Positions 52,156 to 61,208 of a DNA stretch of 64,000 nucleotides are shown one piece after another. The notes below the pieces were generated by a model that was given only the letters and a program-made list of their open reading frames with translations, searched no databases and had not been told where the DNA came from. The DNA lies in NCBI RefSeq assembly GCF_003330845.1, contig NZ_CP026121.1, positions 6,677,501 to 6,741,500 on the forward strand, in the 5' to 3' direction. Numbering within the stretch: position 1 is the first letter of the stretch; every line of letters starts with the position of its first letter. Origin of the DNA: Streptomyces sp. Go-475 (lineage in GTDB: Bacteria > Actinomycetota > Actinomycetes > Streptomycetales > Streptomycetaceae). Both the position numbers and the translations under genes were made by a program.

Positions 52156-52332
52156 ATGGTGCGGAAAACACCACCGGACCGGCTGGACGTGCTGCCGTTC
52201 AGCGACAGCGAAGGCCGCGCCGAACTGCTTTCCGTTGTGCTCGGTGGTCCGCTGCCGGAGTCGGTGACGATCTACCCGCCGTTCTTCGCCGAGCACGGGC
52301 TGAACACGACGCACCCCCGCCCCCTGGCGTGA
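52156..52332 (+). pseudogene. N-terminal remnant of a sugar O-acetyltransferase
   Basis: An ATG-initiated frame of 58 codons reading ...GRAELLSVVLGG then LPESVTIYPPFFAEHGLNTT before a stop. The second part matches the start of the left-handed beta-helix of maltose/galactoside-type O-acetyltransferases (usual length about 180-200 aa), where xVTIxPPFFxEHGLNTT is characteristic. The family domain is cut just after it, so this is a truncated relic. It ends 12 bp from the convergent rhomboid stop, marking a rearrangement point. Confidence 0.65.
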
Positions 52333-52343
52333 GTCAGGCGCTC

Positions 52344-53168
52344 TCACCACGGCCGCTGGGGCCGGGCCCGCCTGCCGAGCAGCAGGCCGCGCGGTTCCGG
52401 GGGCGGTGGTGTGCCGGGGCGCAGCGGCCAGGCGATCAGCATGCCGGCCAGGAAACCCGCGACGTGCGCCAGATACGCCACGTCGCCGGCGGCGGAGACG
52501 GCCTCTCCGGACGAGTACACGGCCTGGAGGGCGAACCACAGCCCCAGGACGATCCACGCGGGCAGCCTGAGCGGCAGGAAGACCAGGAAGGGCACCAGGA
52601 CCCAGACGCGGGCCTTCGGATACAGCACGAGGTAGGCGCCGAGGACACCGGCGATCGCCCCGGAGGCGCCGATCAACGGGGCGCCCGAGTCGGAGTTCGC
52701 GAGGGCGAAAGCGTACGCGGACGCGTAGCCGCACACCGCGTAGAAGAGCAGGAAGCGGACGTGGCCCATGCGGTCCTCGATGTTGTTGCCGAAGATCCAC
52801 AGGAACAGCATGTTGCCCAGCAGGTGCAGCCAGCTGCCGTGCAGGAACATCGCCGTCAGGACGCTCAGCTCCGGGGACTTGTCGTAGGGCGGCGGGCCGA
52901 CCACGCAGCCCGCTCCCCGCGGGCCCACGCCGATGTCTCCCGTGGGCACCAGCCGCGGCAGCTGATGGTGGATCAGCTCCTGGGGTACCGCCGCGTAGTG
53001 GTCCAGGAACGCCTGGAGGTGACAGAGCTGGGCCAGACTGCTCTCGCCCGCGATGGAGCCCGCCAGGCCGGGGGTGCGCAGGAACACGACGAAGTTGGCC
53101 GCGATCAGGGCGTACGTCACCCACGGGGTGCGCCGCACCGGGTTGACGTCATGAACGGGGATGACCAC
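52344..53168 (-). CDS. Rhomboid-family intramembrane serine protease
   Basis: Membrane protease of 274 aa, six or seven segments. A long extracytoplasmic insertion (about 38-100) follows segment 1; then HGSWLHLLGNMLFLW (110-124), the catalytic serine S169 in GASGAIAG and H235 in AYLAHVAGF, forming the Ser-His dyad. Start GTG 53168. Substrate unknown; divergent from a small hypothetical gene. Confidence 0.9.
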   Translation of the reverse strand: MVIPVHDVNPVRRTPWVTYALIAANFVVFLRTPGLAGSIAGESSLAQLCHLQAFLDHYAAVPQELIHHQLPRLVPTGDIGVGPRGAGCVVGPPPYDKSPELSVLTAMFLHGSWLHLLGNMLFLWIFGNNIEDRMGHVRFLLFYAVCGYASAYAFALANSDSGAPLIGASGAIAGVLGAYLVLYPKARVWVLVPFLVFLPLRLPAWIVLGLWFALQAVYSSGEAVSAAGDVAYLAHVAGFLAGMLIAWPLRPGTPPPPEPRGLLLGRRARPQRPW

Positions 53169-53302
53169 ATCACACCTGTGCCCCGAGCGCCGCCGGTGAA
53201 TCGGCCGGGCCGGTGAACGCAGCCGTCCGGGCGTGCGTATGTGTCGGCAACCGCCCGCGGCGCGGGGAAGGCGGGTCGCGGGGCCGACGTGAGGATCAGG
53301 CG

Positions 53303-53632
53303 ATGAACGACCGAGTTACTCCTCCGATGCACGCGCTGCCGGACGGTGAGGCGGAGCTGACGCTGGTGGTGCGGCTTCCCTGGGAGGACGTGGCGCGCCT
53401 CGGCCAGGAGGCCGGGCGGCTGGCGTCCCAGATGCGGCGGCCGGTGACGCTGGAGGAGGCGGTGAGCCATCGGCTGCGTTCGTCGCGGGTGGCCGCGCAC
53501 GCGAAGCCGGCGGGGGAGCAGCCGCCGGCCGTGACGTCTTCGGCGTCGGTTTCGTCGTTGCCGTCCCGGCCGCCGGCGGAGCAGGCGCGGCAGGCGATCG
53601 ACCGGATCACCGGCACGGCCGGGACCGCGTAG
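53303..53632 (+). CDS. Hypothetical protein, 109 aa
   Basis: Conserved-looking core ELTLVVRLPWEDVARLGQEA and RPVTLEEAVSHRLRSS (about 18-62), followed by an Ala/Ser/Pro-rich tail. No signal or membrane segment. ATG 53303 has GAGG about 8 nt upstream. Function unknown. Confidence 0.65.
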   Translation: MNDRVTPPMHALPDGEAELTLVVRLPWEDVARLGQEAGRLASQMRRPVTLEEAVSHRLRSSRVAAHAKPAGEQPPAVTSSASVSSLPSRPPAEQARQAIDRITGTAGTA

Positions 53633-53676
53633 GGGCTCGCCGTAGGGGTGCGGGTGCGCTGCCGGGGTGCGGGTTC

Positions 53677-53710
53677 GTCGTGGCTGGTCGCGCGGTTTCC
53701 CGCGCCCCTT
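53677..53710 (-). repeat. Dispersed hairpin repeat, copy 2
   Basis: Reverse copy of the element at 36206-36233, sharing GCGCGGGAAACCGCGC and CGCGACCAGCC. It lies between convergent genes and can act as a terminator for both. Confidence 0.75.
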
Positions 53711-53733
53711 GGGGCATGCGCCTTCACCGTCCC

Positions 53734-55125
53734 TCACACAGAACCGCGCACCTTCGCCGCCGCCTTGCGGGCCGCCACCAGCACCGGGTCCCAGACCGGG
53801 GAGAAGGGCGGGGCGTAGCCCAGGTCCAGGGTCGTCATCTCCTCCGCCGTCATGCCCGCCGTGAGGGCGACCGCCGCGATGTCGACCCGCTTGCCCGCGC
53901 CCTCCCGGCCCACGATCTGGACGCCCAGGAGGCGGCCCGTACGGAGTTCGGCGAGCATCTTCACCGTCATGGGGGAGGCGTTCGGGTAGTAGCCCGCGCG
54001 GCTCGTCGACTCGATGGTGACCGCCTCGAAGCGGAGCCCGACGCGGTGGGCGTCCTTCTCGCGCAGACCGGTGCGCGCGATCTCCAGGTCGCATACCTTG
54101 CTGACCGCCGTGCCGACCACGCCCGGGAACGTGGCGTAGCCGCCGCCGACGTTGGTGCCGATGACCTGGCCGTGCTTGTTGGCGTGGGTGCCGAGGGCGA
54201 TGTGCCGCTCCTGGCCGGAGACCAGGTCGAGGACCTCCACGCAGTCACCCCCGGCCCAGATGTTCTCGTGGCCGCGCACCCGCATCGAGCGGTCCGTGAG
54301 GAGCCCGCCGTGGGTGCCGAGCGGGAGGCCGGCCGCCCTCGCGAGGGCCGTCTCGGGGCGCACCCCGATGCCCAGCACGACCACGTCCGCCGGGAACTCG
54401 CGGTCCTGGGTGGCCACCGCCCTGACCCGGCCGTCGTCCCCCGTGAGGATCTTCGTCACCTCGGCGTCGTTCACCATCGTGATGCCCAGGCCCTCCATGG
54501 CCTCGTGCACCAGGCGCCCCATGTCGGGGTCGAGGGTCGACATGGGCTCGCTGCCACGGTTGACGACCGTCACCTCGTAGCCCCGGTTGATGAGCGCCTC
54601 GGCCATCTCCACGCCGATGTAACCGGCCCCCACGACCACCGCGCGACGGCCACGCGTGCGTGCCAGCGAGTCGAGCAGCTCCTGGCCGTCGTCCAGCGTC
54701 TGCACGCCGTGCACCCCGGGGGCGTCCATGCCCGGCATGTCCGGCCGGATCGGCCGGGCACCGGTCGCGATCACGAGCTTGTCGTACGACGTCCAGGACT
54801 CGGCGCCGGAGTCGAGGTCCCGGGCGCGGACCCGCCGCCCATCGAGGTCGAGCTCCGTGACCTCGGTGCGCAGCCGCAGGTCGATGTCCCGCGCGCGGTG
54901 CTCCTCGGGCGTGCGGGCGATGAGCCGGTCCCGGTCGGTGACGTCGCCGCCCACCCAGTACGGGATGCCGCACGCCGAGTACGACGTGAAGTGGCCCCGT
55001 TCGAACGCCACGATCTCCAGCTCGTCGGGGCCCTTCAGACGGCGCGCCTGCGACGCCGCGGACATCCCCGCGGCGTCGCCGCCGATCACGACCAGTCGCT
55101 CCCCGCGCGTACGGCTCTTGTTCAT
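53734..55125 (-). CDS. FAD/NAD-dependent disulfide reductase (CoA-disulfide reductase/NADH oxidase type)
   Basis: Pyridine nucleotide-disulfide oxidoreductase of 463 aa. FAD motif VVIGGDAAGMSAASQ (12-26), active-site cysteine C52 in SYSACGIPYW, NAD motif VVVGAGYIGVEMAEAL, and a C-terminal dimerisation domain. A single redox cysteine, rather than CxxxxC, puts it with CoA-disulfide reductases and Nox/Npx enzymes. ATG 55125. The physiological acceptor is uncertain. Confidence 0.87.
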   Translation of the reverse strand: MNKSRTRGERLVVIGGDAAGMSAASQARRLKGPDELEIVAFERGHFTSYSACGIPYWVGGDVTDRDRLIARTPEEHRARDIDLRLRTEVTELDLDGRRVRARDLDSGAESWTSYDKLVIATGARPIRPDMPGMDAPGVHGVQTLDDGQELLDSLARTRGRRAVVVGAGYIGVEMAEALINRGYEVTVVNRGSEPMSTLDPDMGRLVHEAMEGLGITMVNDAEVTKILTGDDGRVRAVATQDREFPADVVVLGIGVRPETALARAAGLPLGTHGGLLTDRSMRVRGHENIWAGGDCVEVLDLVSGQERHIALGTHANKHGQVIGTNVGGGYATFPGVVGTAVSKVCDLEIARTGLREKDAHRVGLRFEAVTIESTSRAGYYPNASPMTVKMLAELRTGRLLGVQIVGREGAGKRVDIAAVALTAGMTAEEMTTLDLGYAPPFSPVWDPVLVAARKAAAKVRGSV

Positions 55126-55152
55126 GCGAACACGCTACGGGAGCAGGGCACT

Positions 55153-56232
55153 TCAGTCCTCCTCGCCGGACTCCCGGGCCGGGGCGGACTCCGGCGCGGA
55201 CTCCGGGGCGGTCCGGGCCACCGGCAACGGGCCCAGCGCGCTCGCCGCGGAACCGGAACCGGAACCAAAACCGGAACTGGGAGCGGAAGCGGAAGCGGAA
55301 GCCGATGCGGAAGCGGGTCGCGGACGGCGCGGCAGGCGGGGCCGTACGACACGCAGCCACAGCAGGACGATCACGGCCGTCACCGCGGCGAACGGCAGGA
55401 CCGCGCCGAGCACCACCGCGAGCCAGCGCAACATCGTCACGAACGCGTTCCAGCCGCCCGCGAGCGCGTCCAGGAACCCCGGGTCGCCCTCCTCCTTCTT
55501 CTCCGGCTTCTTCACCGGTGTCTCGGACAGCGACAGCGTGATGGTGGCCAGGCTCGTGCGGTCCTTCAGGGACGCCTGCCGGGCCAGCAGCGCCTCCAGG
55601 TCGGCCTGGCGGGAACTCAGCTCGCCCTCCAGCGTCACCACGTCGCTGAGCTTGGTGGCCCGGTCCATCAGCTCGCGGATCCGGGCCACGCTGGCGCGCT
55701 GCGAGGTGATCCGGCTCTCCACGTCCACGACCTGGTCGGTGACGTCCTCGGCCTTCGCGCTGCGGTCGAGGAGCTTGCCGGCGCCCTCCAGACCGGCGAG
55801 GACCTCGTCGTACTTCTCGACGGGCACGCGCAGCACGACCCGGGTGCGTTCGCGGCCCTCCGCGTCCCGGGTGGTGGTCTCGTTGCCGACGTAGCCGCCC
55901 GCGTTCTCGGTGCGGGTGCGGGCCTCCTCCAGGGCCTTCGGGACGTCCTTGACCTGCACGGTCAGCGAGGCCGTGCGGATGATGCTCGCGGTGAGCTTCG
56001 GCGGCGCGGTCGCCCTGGAGCCGCTGCCGGCCCCGCTGCCGGTCCCGCTTCCGGCGCTGCCCGGGGCGGCCTCCTTCGCCCCCGCCTCGGGCCCGGCGTA
56101 GCCGCGGTCGGCCGTGGTGCTGCCGGCGGAGTCCTCGCCCCCGGCGCTGCACCCCGTGAGGGCGAGGGCCGCGGCCAGGAGGAGCGCGGCCAGGGCCGGG
56201 ACGGGGCGTCGTACGGATCGTCGTGTGCGCAT
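55153..56232 (-). CDS. DUF4349 lipoprotein
   Basis: Membrane lipoprotein of 359 aa. Lipobox LTGCSAG (C28), Gly/Ser-rich linker, DUF4349 core (about 80-240; SLTVQVKDVPKALEEAR, LRVPVEKYDEVL) with a helical coiled-coil-like stretch (RITSQRASVARIRELMDRA), one C-terminal membrane segment and an Ala/Ser repeat tail (encoded by GGAAGC-type triplet repeats near 55280). ATG 56232 has GGGGG 6 nt upstream; ATG 56238 is also possible. Role unknown. Confidence 0.85.
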   Translation of the reverse strand: MRTRRSVRRPVPALAALLLAAALALTGCSAGGEDSAGSTTADRGYAGPEAGAKEAAPGSAGSGTGSGAGSGSRATAPPKLTASIIRTASLTVQVKDVPKALEEARTRTENAGGYVGNETTTRDAEGRERTRVVLRVPVEKYDEVLAGLEGAGKLLDRSAKAEDVTDQVVDVESRITSQRASVARIRELMDRATKLSDVVTLEGELSSRQADLEALLARQASLKDRTSLATITLSLSETPVKKPEKKEEGDPGFLDALAGGWNAFVTMLRWLAVVLGAVLPFAAVTAVIVLLWLRVVRPRLPRRPRPASASASASASAPSSGFGSGSGSAASALGPLPVARTAPESAPESAPARESGEED

Positions 56233-56388
56233 GGGCATCCCCCGGAGGTCGATTCAGCTGTCGCTTCTTCGACGCCCGGACGGCGCCGGACGTTTGGCCC
56301 GCGACGGTTCCGATGCGGTCACGGTCGGGACTCGGCCGGGACACCGGGTCGCGGCGGCGCTGTCAGCGGGGTCTGAGAGGCTGGGGTC

Positions 56389-57864
56389 ATGCGCGAAGTT
56401 CAAGCCCGTGCGGGCACGGGGCAGGTCGTCGTCATCGGGGCGGGCATCGCGGGCCTGGCCGCTGCTCACCGGCTGCTGGAGCGCGGGGCGCGGGTGACCG
56501 TGCTGGAGGCCTCCGAGCGGGTCGGCGGCAAGCTGCTGCCCGGGGAGATCGCGGGCGCGCGCGTGGACCTCGGCGCCGAGTCGATGCTGGCCCGCCGCCC
56601 CGAGGCGGTGGCGCTCGCGCGTGCGGTGGGCCTCGCCGACCGCCTCCAGCCGCCCGCCACCGCGACGGCCTCGATCTGGACGCGCGGCGCCCTGCGCCCC
56701 ATGCCCAAGGGCCATGTCATGGGCGTGCCCGGGACGGCGGCCGCCCTGTCCGGCGTGCTGTCCGACGCGGGCCTCGCCCGCATCGAGCGCGACGCCGAGC
56801 TGCCCCGCACGGAGGTCGGCGACGACGTGGCCGTCGGGGAGTACGTGGCGGCGCGCCTCGGCCGTGAGGTCGTCGACCGACTGGTGGAGCCCTTGCTGGG
56901 CGGGGTGTACGCGGGCGACGCCTACCGCATCTCGATGCGCTCGGCCGTGCCGCAGCTCTTCCAGGCCGCCCGGTCCCACGCCTCCCTGACGGAGGGCGTC
57001 CGCGAGATCCAGGCCAAGGCGGCCGCCGCCCGGCAGACCGGCCCGGTGTTCATGGGCATCCAGGGCGGCGTGGGCACCCTGCCGCTCGCGGTGGCGGAGT
57101 CGGTCCGCGCCCGCGGGGGCGAGATCCTCACCGGCGCCCCGGTGACGGAGCTGCGCCGAGAGGCCCGGCAGGACGCGGCCGGCGAGGCCTGGCGCGTGAT
57201 CGCCGGCGACCGGGTGCTGCACGCCGACGCGGTGGTCCTCGCCGTCCCCGCGCCCGCCGCCGCCCGGCTGCTGCGCGCCGAGAGCCCCGGGGCCGCCGCC
57301 GAGCTCGACACCGTCGAGTACGCCTCCATGGCCCTGGTCACCCTCGCCTACCGCCGCGCCGGGACGGCACTGCCCGACGGCAGCGGCTTCCTGGTGCCGC
57401 CGGTCGACGGGCGCACCATCAAGGCCTCCACCTTCGCCTCCCGGAAGTGGGGCTGGATCGCCGAGGAGAACCCGGACCTGCTCGTCCTGCGCACCTCCGT
57501 CGGGCGGTACGGCGAGACGGACATCCTCCGGCGCGACGACGAAGAGCTGGTGGAGGTGTCCCGGCACGACCTGAAGGCCGCGACCGGCCTGGACGCCACC
57601 CCCGTCGCCACCCGCGTCACCCGCTGGGACGACGGACTGCCCCAGTACCCGGTCGGCCACCACGCGCGCGTGGCCCGCGTCCGCGAGCACGTCGCCCGGC
57701 TGCCCGGGCTCGCCGTCTGCGGCGCCCCGTACGACGGCGTCGGCATCCCGGCCTGCGTCGCGAGCGCGTACGCCGCCGTCGACCAGATCCAGGGCGACCT
57801 GCGCGGTGTGGAGGAACTCACCGCCCACCCGGTGCAGAGCCTGCACGGCGGAGCGGGAGAATGA
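56389..57864 (+). CDS. hemY: Coproporphyrinogen III oxidase (HemY/CgoX; protoporphyrinogen oxidase type)
   Basis: FAD-dependent oxidase of 491 aa: [17 protein letters not shown] (13-29), GGKLL, RxxLGAESML and the C-terminal [18 protein letters not shown] loop. In Gram-positive bacteria this enzyme oxidises coproporphyrinogen III to coproporphyrin III, in line with the HemQ gene downstream. ATG 56389. Its stop overlaps a possible hemQ start (ATGA). Confidence 0.92.
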   Translation: MREVQARAGTGQVVVIGAGIAGLAAAHRLLERGARVTVLEASERVGGKLLPGEIAGARVDLGAESMLARRPEAVALARAVGLADRLQPPATATASIWTRGALRPMPKGHVMGVPGTAAALSGVLSDAGLARIERDAELPRTEVGDDVAVGEYVAARLGREVVDRLVEPLLGGVYAGDAYRISMRSAVPQLFQAARSHASLTEGVREIQAKAAAARQTGPVFMGIQGGVGTLPLAVAESVRARGGEILTGAPVTELRREARQDAAGEAWRVIAGDRVLHADAVVLAVPAPAAARLLRAESPGAAAELDTVEYASMALVTLAYRRAGTALPDGSGFLVPPVDGRTIKASTFASRKWGWIAEENPDLLVLRTSVGRYGETDILRRDDEELVEVSRHDLKAATGLDATPVATRVTRWDDGLPQYPVGHHARVARVREHVARLPGLAVCGAPYDGVGIPACVASAYAAVDQIQGDLRGVEELTAHPVQSLHGGAGE

Positions 57865-57869
57865 GGAGC

Positions 57870-58613
57870 ATGAGTGACGACGCCTCCACCACCCCCTCCG
57901 GCACCGCGCCCGACCGCATCCCGAACAAGGGCAAGCTGGCCAAGGACCTCAACGAGGTCATCCGCTACACGCTCTGGTCCGTCTTCAAGCTGAAGGACGT
58001 GCTCCCCGAGGACCGCGCCGGGTACGCCGACGAGGTCCAGGAGCTGTTCGACCAGCTCGCCGCGAAGGACGTGACGATCCGCGGCACGTACGACGTGTCG
58101 GGCCTGCGCGCCGACGCCGACCTCATGATCTGGTGGCACGCGGAGACCAGCGACGCGCTGCAGGAGGCGTACAACCTCTTCCGCCGCACCCGGCTGGGCC
58201 GCGCCCTGGAGCCCGTCTGGTCGAACATGGCGCTGCACCGCCCCGCCGAGTTCAACCGCTCGCACATCCCGGCGTTCCTCGCCGACGAGACGCCCCGGAA
58301 CTACGTGAGCGTCTACCCCTTCGTGCGCTCCTACGACTGGTACCTGCTGCCCGACGAGGACCGCCGCCGCATGCTCGCCGACCACGGCAAGATGGCCCGC
58401 GGCTTCCCCGACGTGCGCGCCAACACGGTCGCCTCCTTCTCCCTGGGCGACTACGAGTGGATCCTCGCCTTCGAGGCCGACGAGCTGTACCGCATCGTCG
58501 ACCTCATGCGCCACCTGCGCGCCTCGGAGGCCCGCCGGCACGTCCGCGAGGAGGTCCCCTTCTTCACGGGCCGCCGCAAGGACATCGCCGACCTGGTCGC
58601 CGGTCTGGCCTGA
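57870..58613 (+). CDS. hemQ: Coproheme decarboxylase (HemQ/ChdC)
   Basis: Decarboxylates coproheme to heme b with H2O2; last step of the coproporphyrin-dependent route. Length 247 aa from ATG 57870; ATG 57861, overlapping the hemY stop in ATGA, is an equally good start. Chlorite-dismutase fold: [39 protein letters not shown] (with the reactive tyrosine region), and [21 protein letters not shown]. Actinobacterial type. Confidence 0.95.
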   Translation: MSDDASTTPSGTAPDRIPNKGKLAKDLNEVIRYTLWSVFKLKDVLPEDRAGYADEVQELFDQLAAKDVTIRGTYDVSGLRADADLMIWWHAETSDALQEAYNLFRRTRLGRALEPVWSNMALHRPAEFNRSHIPAFLADETPRNYVSVYPFVRSYDWYLLPDEDRRRMLADHGKMARGFPDVRANTVASFSLGDYEWILAFEADELYRIVDLMRHLRASEARRHVREEVPFFTGRRKDIADLVAGLA

Positions 58614-60236
58614 TCAGCGCGCCGTCCCGGCCCGCTCCGGGGCCGCCGGCCGCGGCTCGGCTGCGGGAGCCGGCTTCGGCTCGGCGTGCGGCGCGCACTC
58701 CGCGCGCCGCCCCGGCAGCCGGCCCTGCAGCAGATACGCCTCCATGTGCCCGTTGACGCAGGCGTTCGGCCCGCCCGCCAGGCCGTGGGCGCCGGCGTCC
58801 CGCTCCGTCACCAGGATCGAGCCCGCGAGACGGCGATGGAGTTCCAGGGCACCGTCGTAGGGCGTGGCGGCGTCCCGCTCGGCGGCCAGGATCAGCGTCG
58901 GCGGCAGCTCGCCCGGCCCGGCGAAGACGTCCAGCGGCCGTTGCCGGGGCGCCCGCCAGTAGGCGCACGGCAGGTTCGTCCACACGTTGTGCCAGGTCTC
59001 GAAGGGCGCCACCCGCGCGAGCCGGGTGTTGTCCCGGTCCCACACCGCCCAGTCCGTCGGCCAGGGTGCGTCGTTGCACTCGACGGCCACGTAGACCGCG
59101 CGCGCGTTCTCCGCCTCGGCGGCGGCCTCCGGATGCCGGGCCGCCTGCTCGACCAACGGCCCGGGATCGCCCTTCAGGTACGCCGACAGCGCGTGCGCCC
59201 GGTGCGGCCACTGGTCGTCGTAGTACCCGGCCTGCAGGAACGCGCCCTGCAACTGGCCCGGCCCGACCTTCCCGCCCGCCGGTTCGGCGGCCAGTCGTGC
59301 CATCGCCCGCTCGTAGCCGCGCCGCACCTCCCGCGCGGTCCTGCCCAGCCCGTACACGGCGTGGTGCCGGGCGATCCACCGCCGGAAGTCGAGCCAGCGG
59401 CCCTCGAACGCCGCCGACTGGCCGAGGTTGTTGCGGTACCAGATCCGCTCCGGGTCGGGGTCGACGGCCGAGTCGAACACCATCCGCCGTACGTGCGCGG
59501 GGAACAGCGTCGCGTAGAGGGCGCCGAAGTACGTGCCGTACGACGAGCCCAGGAAGGTCAGCCGCTCCTCGCCGAGCGCGGCGCGCAGCACGTCGAGGTC
59601 GCGGGCGTTGTTCAGCGAGTGGTAGTGCCGCAGCGCCTCGCCGGCCCGCTCGGCGCAGCCGCGCGCATACGCCCGCGCCTGCGCGATCCGTTCCTTCTTG
59701 TACGCCTCGGAAGGATGTGTCGGTGCTTGCGTGGGCCCCTTGAAGAACTGCTTCGGGTCCGTGCAGGACAGCGGCGCCGAACGTCCCACCCCGCGCGGGG
59801 CGTAGCCGACGAGGTCGTACGCGGCGGCGATCCGCTTCCACTCCGGGAGCAGCCCGATGAGCGGGAAGTACAGGCCCGTGGCGCCCGGCCCGCCGGGGTT
59901 GTACACCAGGGCGCCCTGCCGGGGGACCTCGCGCGTGCCGTGGTGCGGGTCCTTGCGCGTGGCCCGGGCCCGGCTGACGGTCAGTTCGATCTGCCGGCCG
60001 TCCGGGCGGGCGTAGTCCAGCGGGACGGTCACCGTGCCGCAGCGCATGCTGCCCGGCAGGTCCTGCGCGTCCGGGCACGGGCCGAAGTCGACACCGGCCG
60101 CCTTCGCGCGGGCCGCGGCCACGGCGGTGCCGCGCATCTCGGCCGCTCCCGACCGGTCCGTTGCGGCGCCCGGGGCGGCGGTGAGGGCGCTCAGCAGCAA
60201 GGACCCGGCGGCCGAGTAGAGGAGGGCGGCTCTCAT
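58614..60236 (-). CDS. Secreted alpha/beta-hydrolase, tripeptidyl aminopeptidase type
   Basis: Extracellular serine peptidase-like hydrolase of 540 aa. Sec signal (about 1-25), alpha/beta core with nucleophile S232 in GSSYGT, oxyanion NPGGPGAT, and a C-terminal TAP domain with ILAAERDAATP and DAGAHG (catalytic Asp/His). ATG 60236 has GAAGGGA 7 nt upstream. The stop abuts the hemQ stop with no base between. A Pro/Ala tail ends the protein. Confidence 0.88.
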   Translation of the reverse strand: MRAALLYSAAGSLLLSALTAAPGAATDRSGAAEMRGTAVAAARAKAAGVDFGPCPDAQDLPGSMRCGTVTVPLDYARPDGRQIELTVSRARATRKDPHHGTREVPRQGALVYNPGGPGATGLYFPLIGLLPEWKRIAAAYDLVGYAPRGVGRSAPLSCTDPKQFFKGPTQAPTHPSEAYKKERIAQARAYARGCAERAGEALRHYHSLNNARDLDVLRAALGEERLTFLGSSYGTYFGALYATLFPAHVRRMVFDSAVDPDPERIWYRNNLGQSAAFEGRWLDFRRWIARHHAVYGLGRTAREVRRGYERAMARLAAEPAGGKVGPGQLQGAFLQAGYYDDQWPHRAHALSAYLKGDPGPLVEQAARHPEAAAEAENARAVYVAVECNDAPWPTDWAVWDRDNTRLARVAPFETWHNVWTNLPCAYWRAPRQRPLDVFAGPGELPPTLILAAERDAATPYDGALELHRRLAGSILVTERDAGAHGLAGGPNACVNGHMEAYLLQGRLPGRRAECAPHAEPKPAPAAEPRPAAPERAGTAR

Positions 60237-60351
60237 CGCGTATCCCTTCGGTGCACGGTGGCGACGGAAGGGATGCTTCGTCCGGCGGAGGGGGAAGGCA
60301 AGCACTGTCCGCCGGTGTCGGCGCCAATGCCCCGAGTGCGCCCCCGCTCTG

Positions 60352-61122
60352 TCAGTCGTGCGCCTCGCGGTGCGTGAAGGCGGCGCGCAGGTCCGGTTCG
60401 CCGATCGCGCTGACGCCGCGCACGGCCACGGAGGTGAGGTACGTACGGTCGTCGGCGGCGCCGTCCGCGTCCCGGGTCAGCGCGCCGAGCAGCCGCTGAC
60501 CGGCCGGGGAGGCCCAGCGCGAGTACGGATGGATCTCGATCCGCGCGACCGCCAGGCAGCTCAGGGCCAGGGTGAGCGGCAGCGCGAACCACAGGGCGAC
60601 CAGGTGCCGCGGCATGTCCGGCGGGAGGGGCGTCAGCAACGCGGCCCCGCCCAGCCCGAGGACGGCGAGCGCCGCCCCGCGCACCTGCCGGACCGCCGCC
60701 GCGACCGTCGTACGGGCGCTGTCCGGCACCGCCAGGCCCGCGCGCACCAGCCCGTCGGCGATCCCGCGCACCGCGTCCGCCGCGGCGGCGGTGGTCCGCA
60801 CCGGCGCGATACGGGACTGCCCCTCGGGGCCGATGGCCCCTATGACCGACCGCTCCATCTCGTCCCGCCCGCGCGGATCGACGACCGTCGCCCAGCCGGT
60901 GTGCGCCAGGAGCAGACGGCGCTGGCGCGCCATGGCGACGAGCGTCACGTCGGCGACCCGCCGGGGGCCGCCGGAGAGGAACGCGGCTTCGTACAGCGTG
61001 AGTTCACGGACGCGGCCGGTGTCCGCGTCGATGGCCGCGGCGCGCACGGCCGCCAGGCACAGGCGCGTGCACGCCGTGCCGGCCACGGCCCAGGCCGCCA
61101 GCAGGAAAAGAACCCAGAGCAT
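60352..61122 (-). CDS. TIGR04222-domain membrane protein
   Basis: Membrane protein of 256 aa. An N-terminal membrane segment (about 1-20), the TIGR04222 signature LYEAAFLSGGPRRVADVTLVAMARQRRL (positions about 43-70), and two further segments (about 150-195). The ATG at 61122 has no ribosome site and directly follows an 18-bp direct repeat. Function unknown; downstream of the DUF4142 gene. Confidence 0.78.
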   Translation of the reverse strand: MLWVLFLLAAWAVAGTACTRLCLAAVRAAAIDADTGRVRELTLYEAAFLSGGPRRVADVTLVAMARQRRLLLAHTGWATVVDPRGRDEMERSVIGAIGPEGQSRIAPVRTTAAAADAVRGIADGLVRAGLAVPDSARTTVAAAVRQVRGAALAVLGLGGAALLTPLPPDMPRHLVALWFALPLTLALSCLAVARIEIHPYSRWASPAGQRLLGALTRDADGAADDRTYLTSVAVRGVSAIGEPDLRAAFTHREAHD

Positions 61123-61200
61123 ATGTTGTTTGTATGTGACACGGTCGTGAAAGCACCATGCCTCGTTCACGATCCGGACGGAGTGTTGTCGGTATGTGAC
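61123..61200. promoter_or_regulatory. Direct-inverted-direct repeat block
   Basis: GTCACATACNNACAACAY (minus strand) occurs at 61183-61200 and again at 61123-61140, exactly 60 bp apart. Between them lies TCGTGAA-N14-TTCACGA (61145-61172). The nearer copy ends at the ATG of the TIGR04222 gene. Probably a regulatory region or duplicated leader. Confidence 0.6.
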
Positions 61201-61208
61201 GTTCCGCT

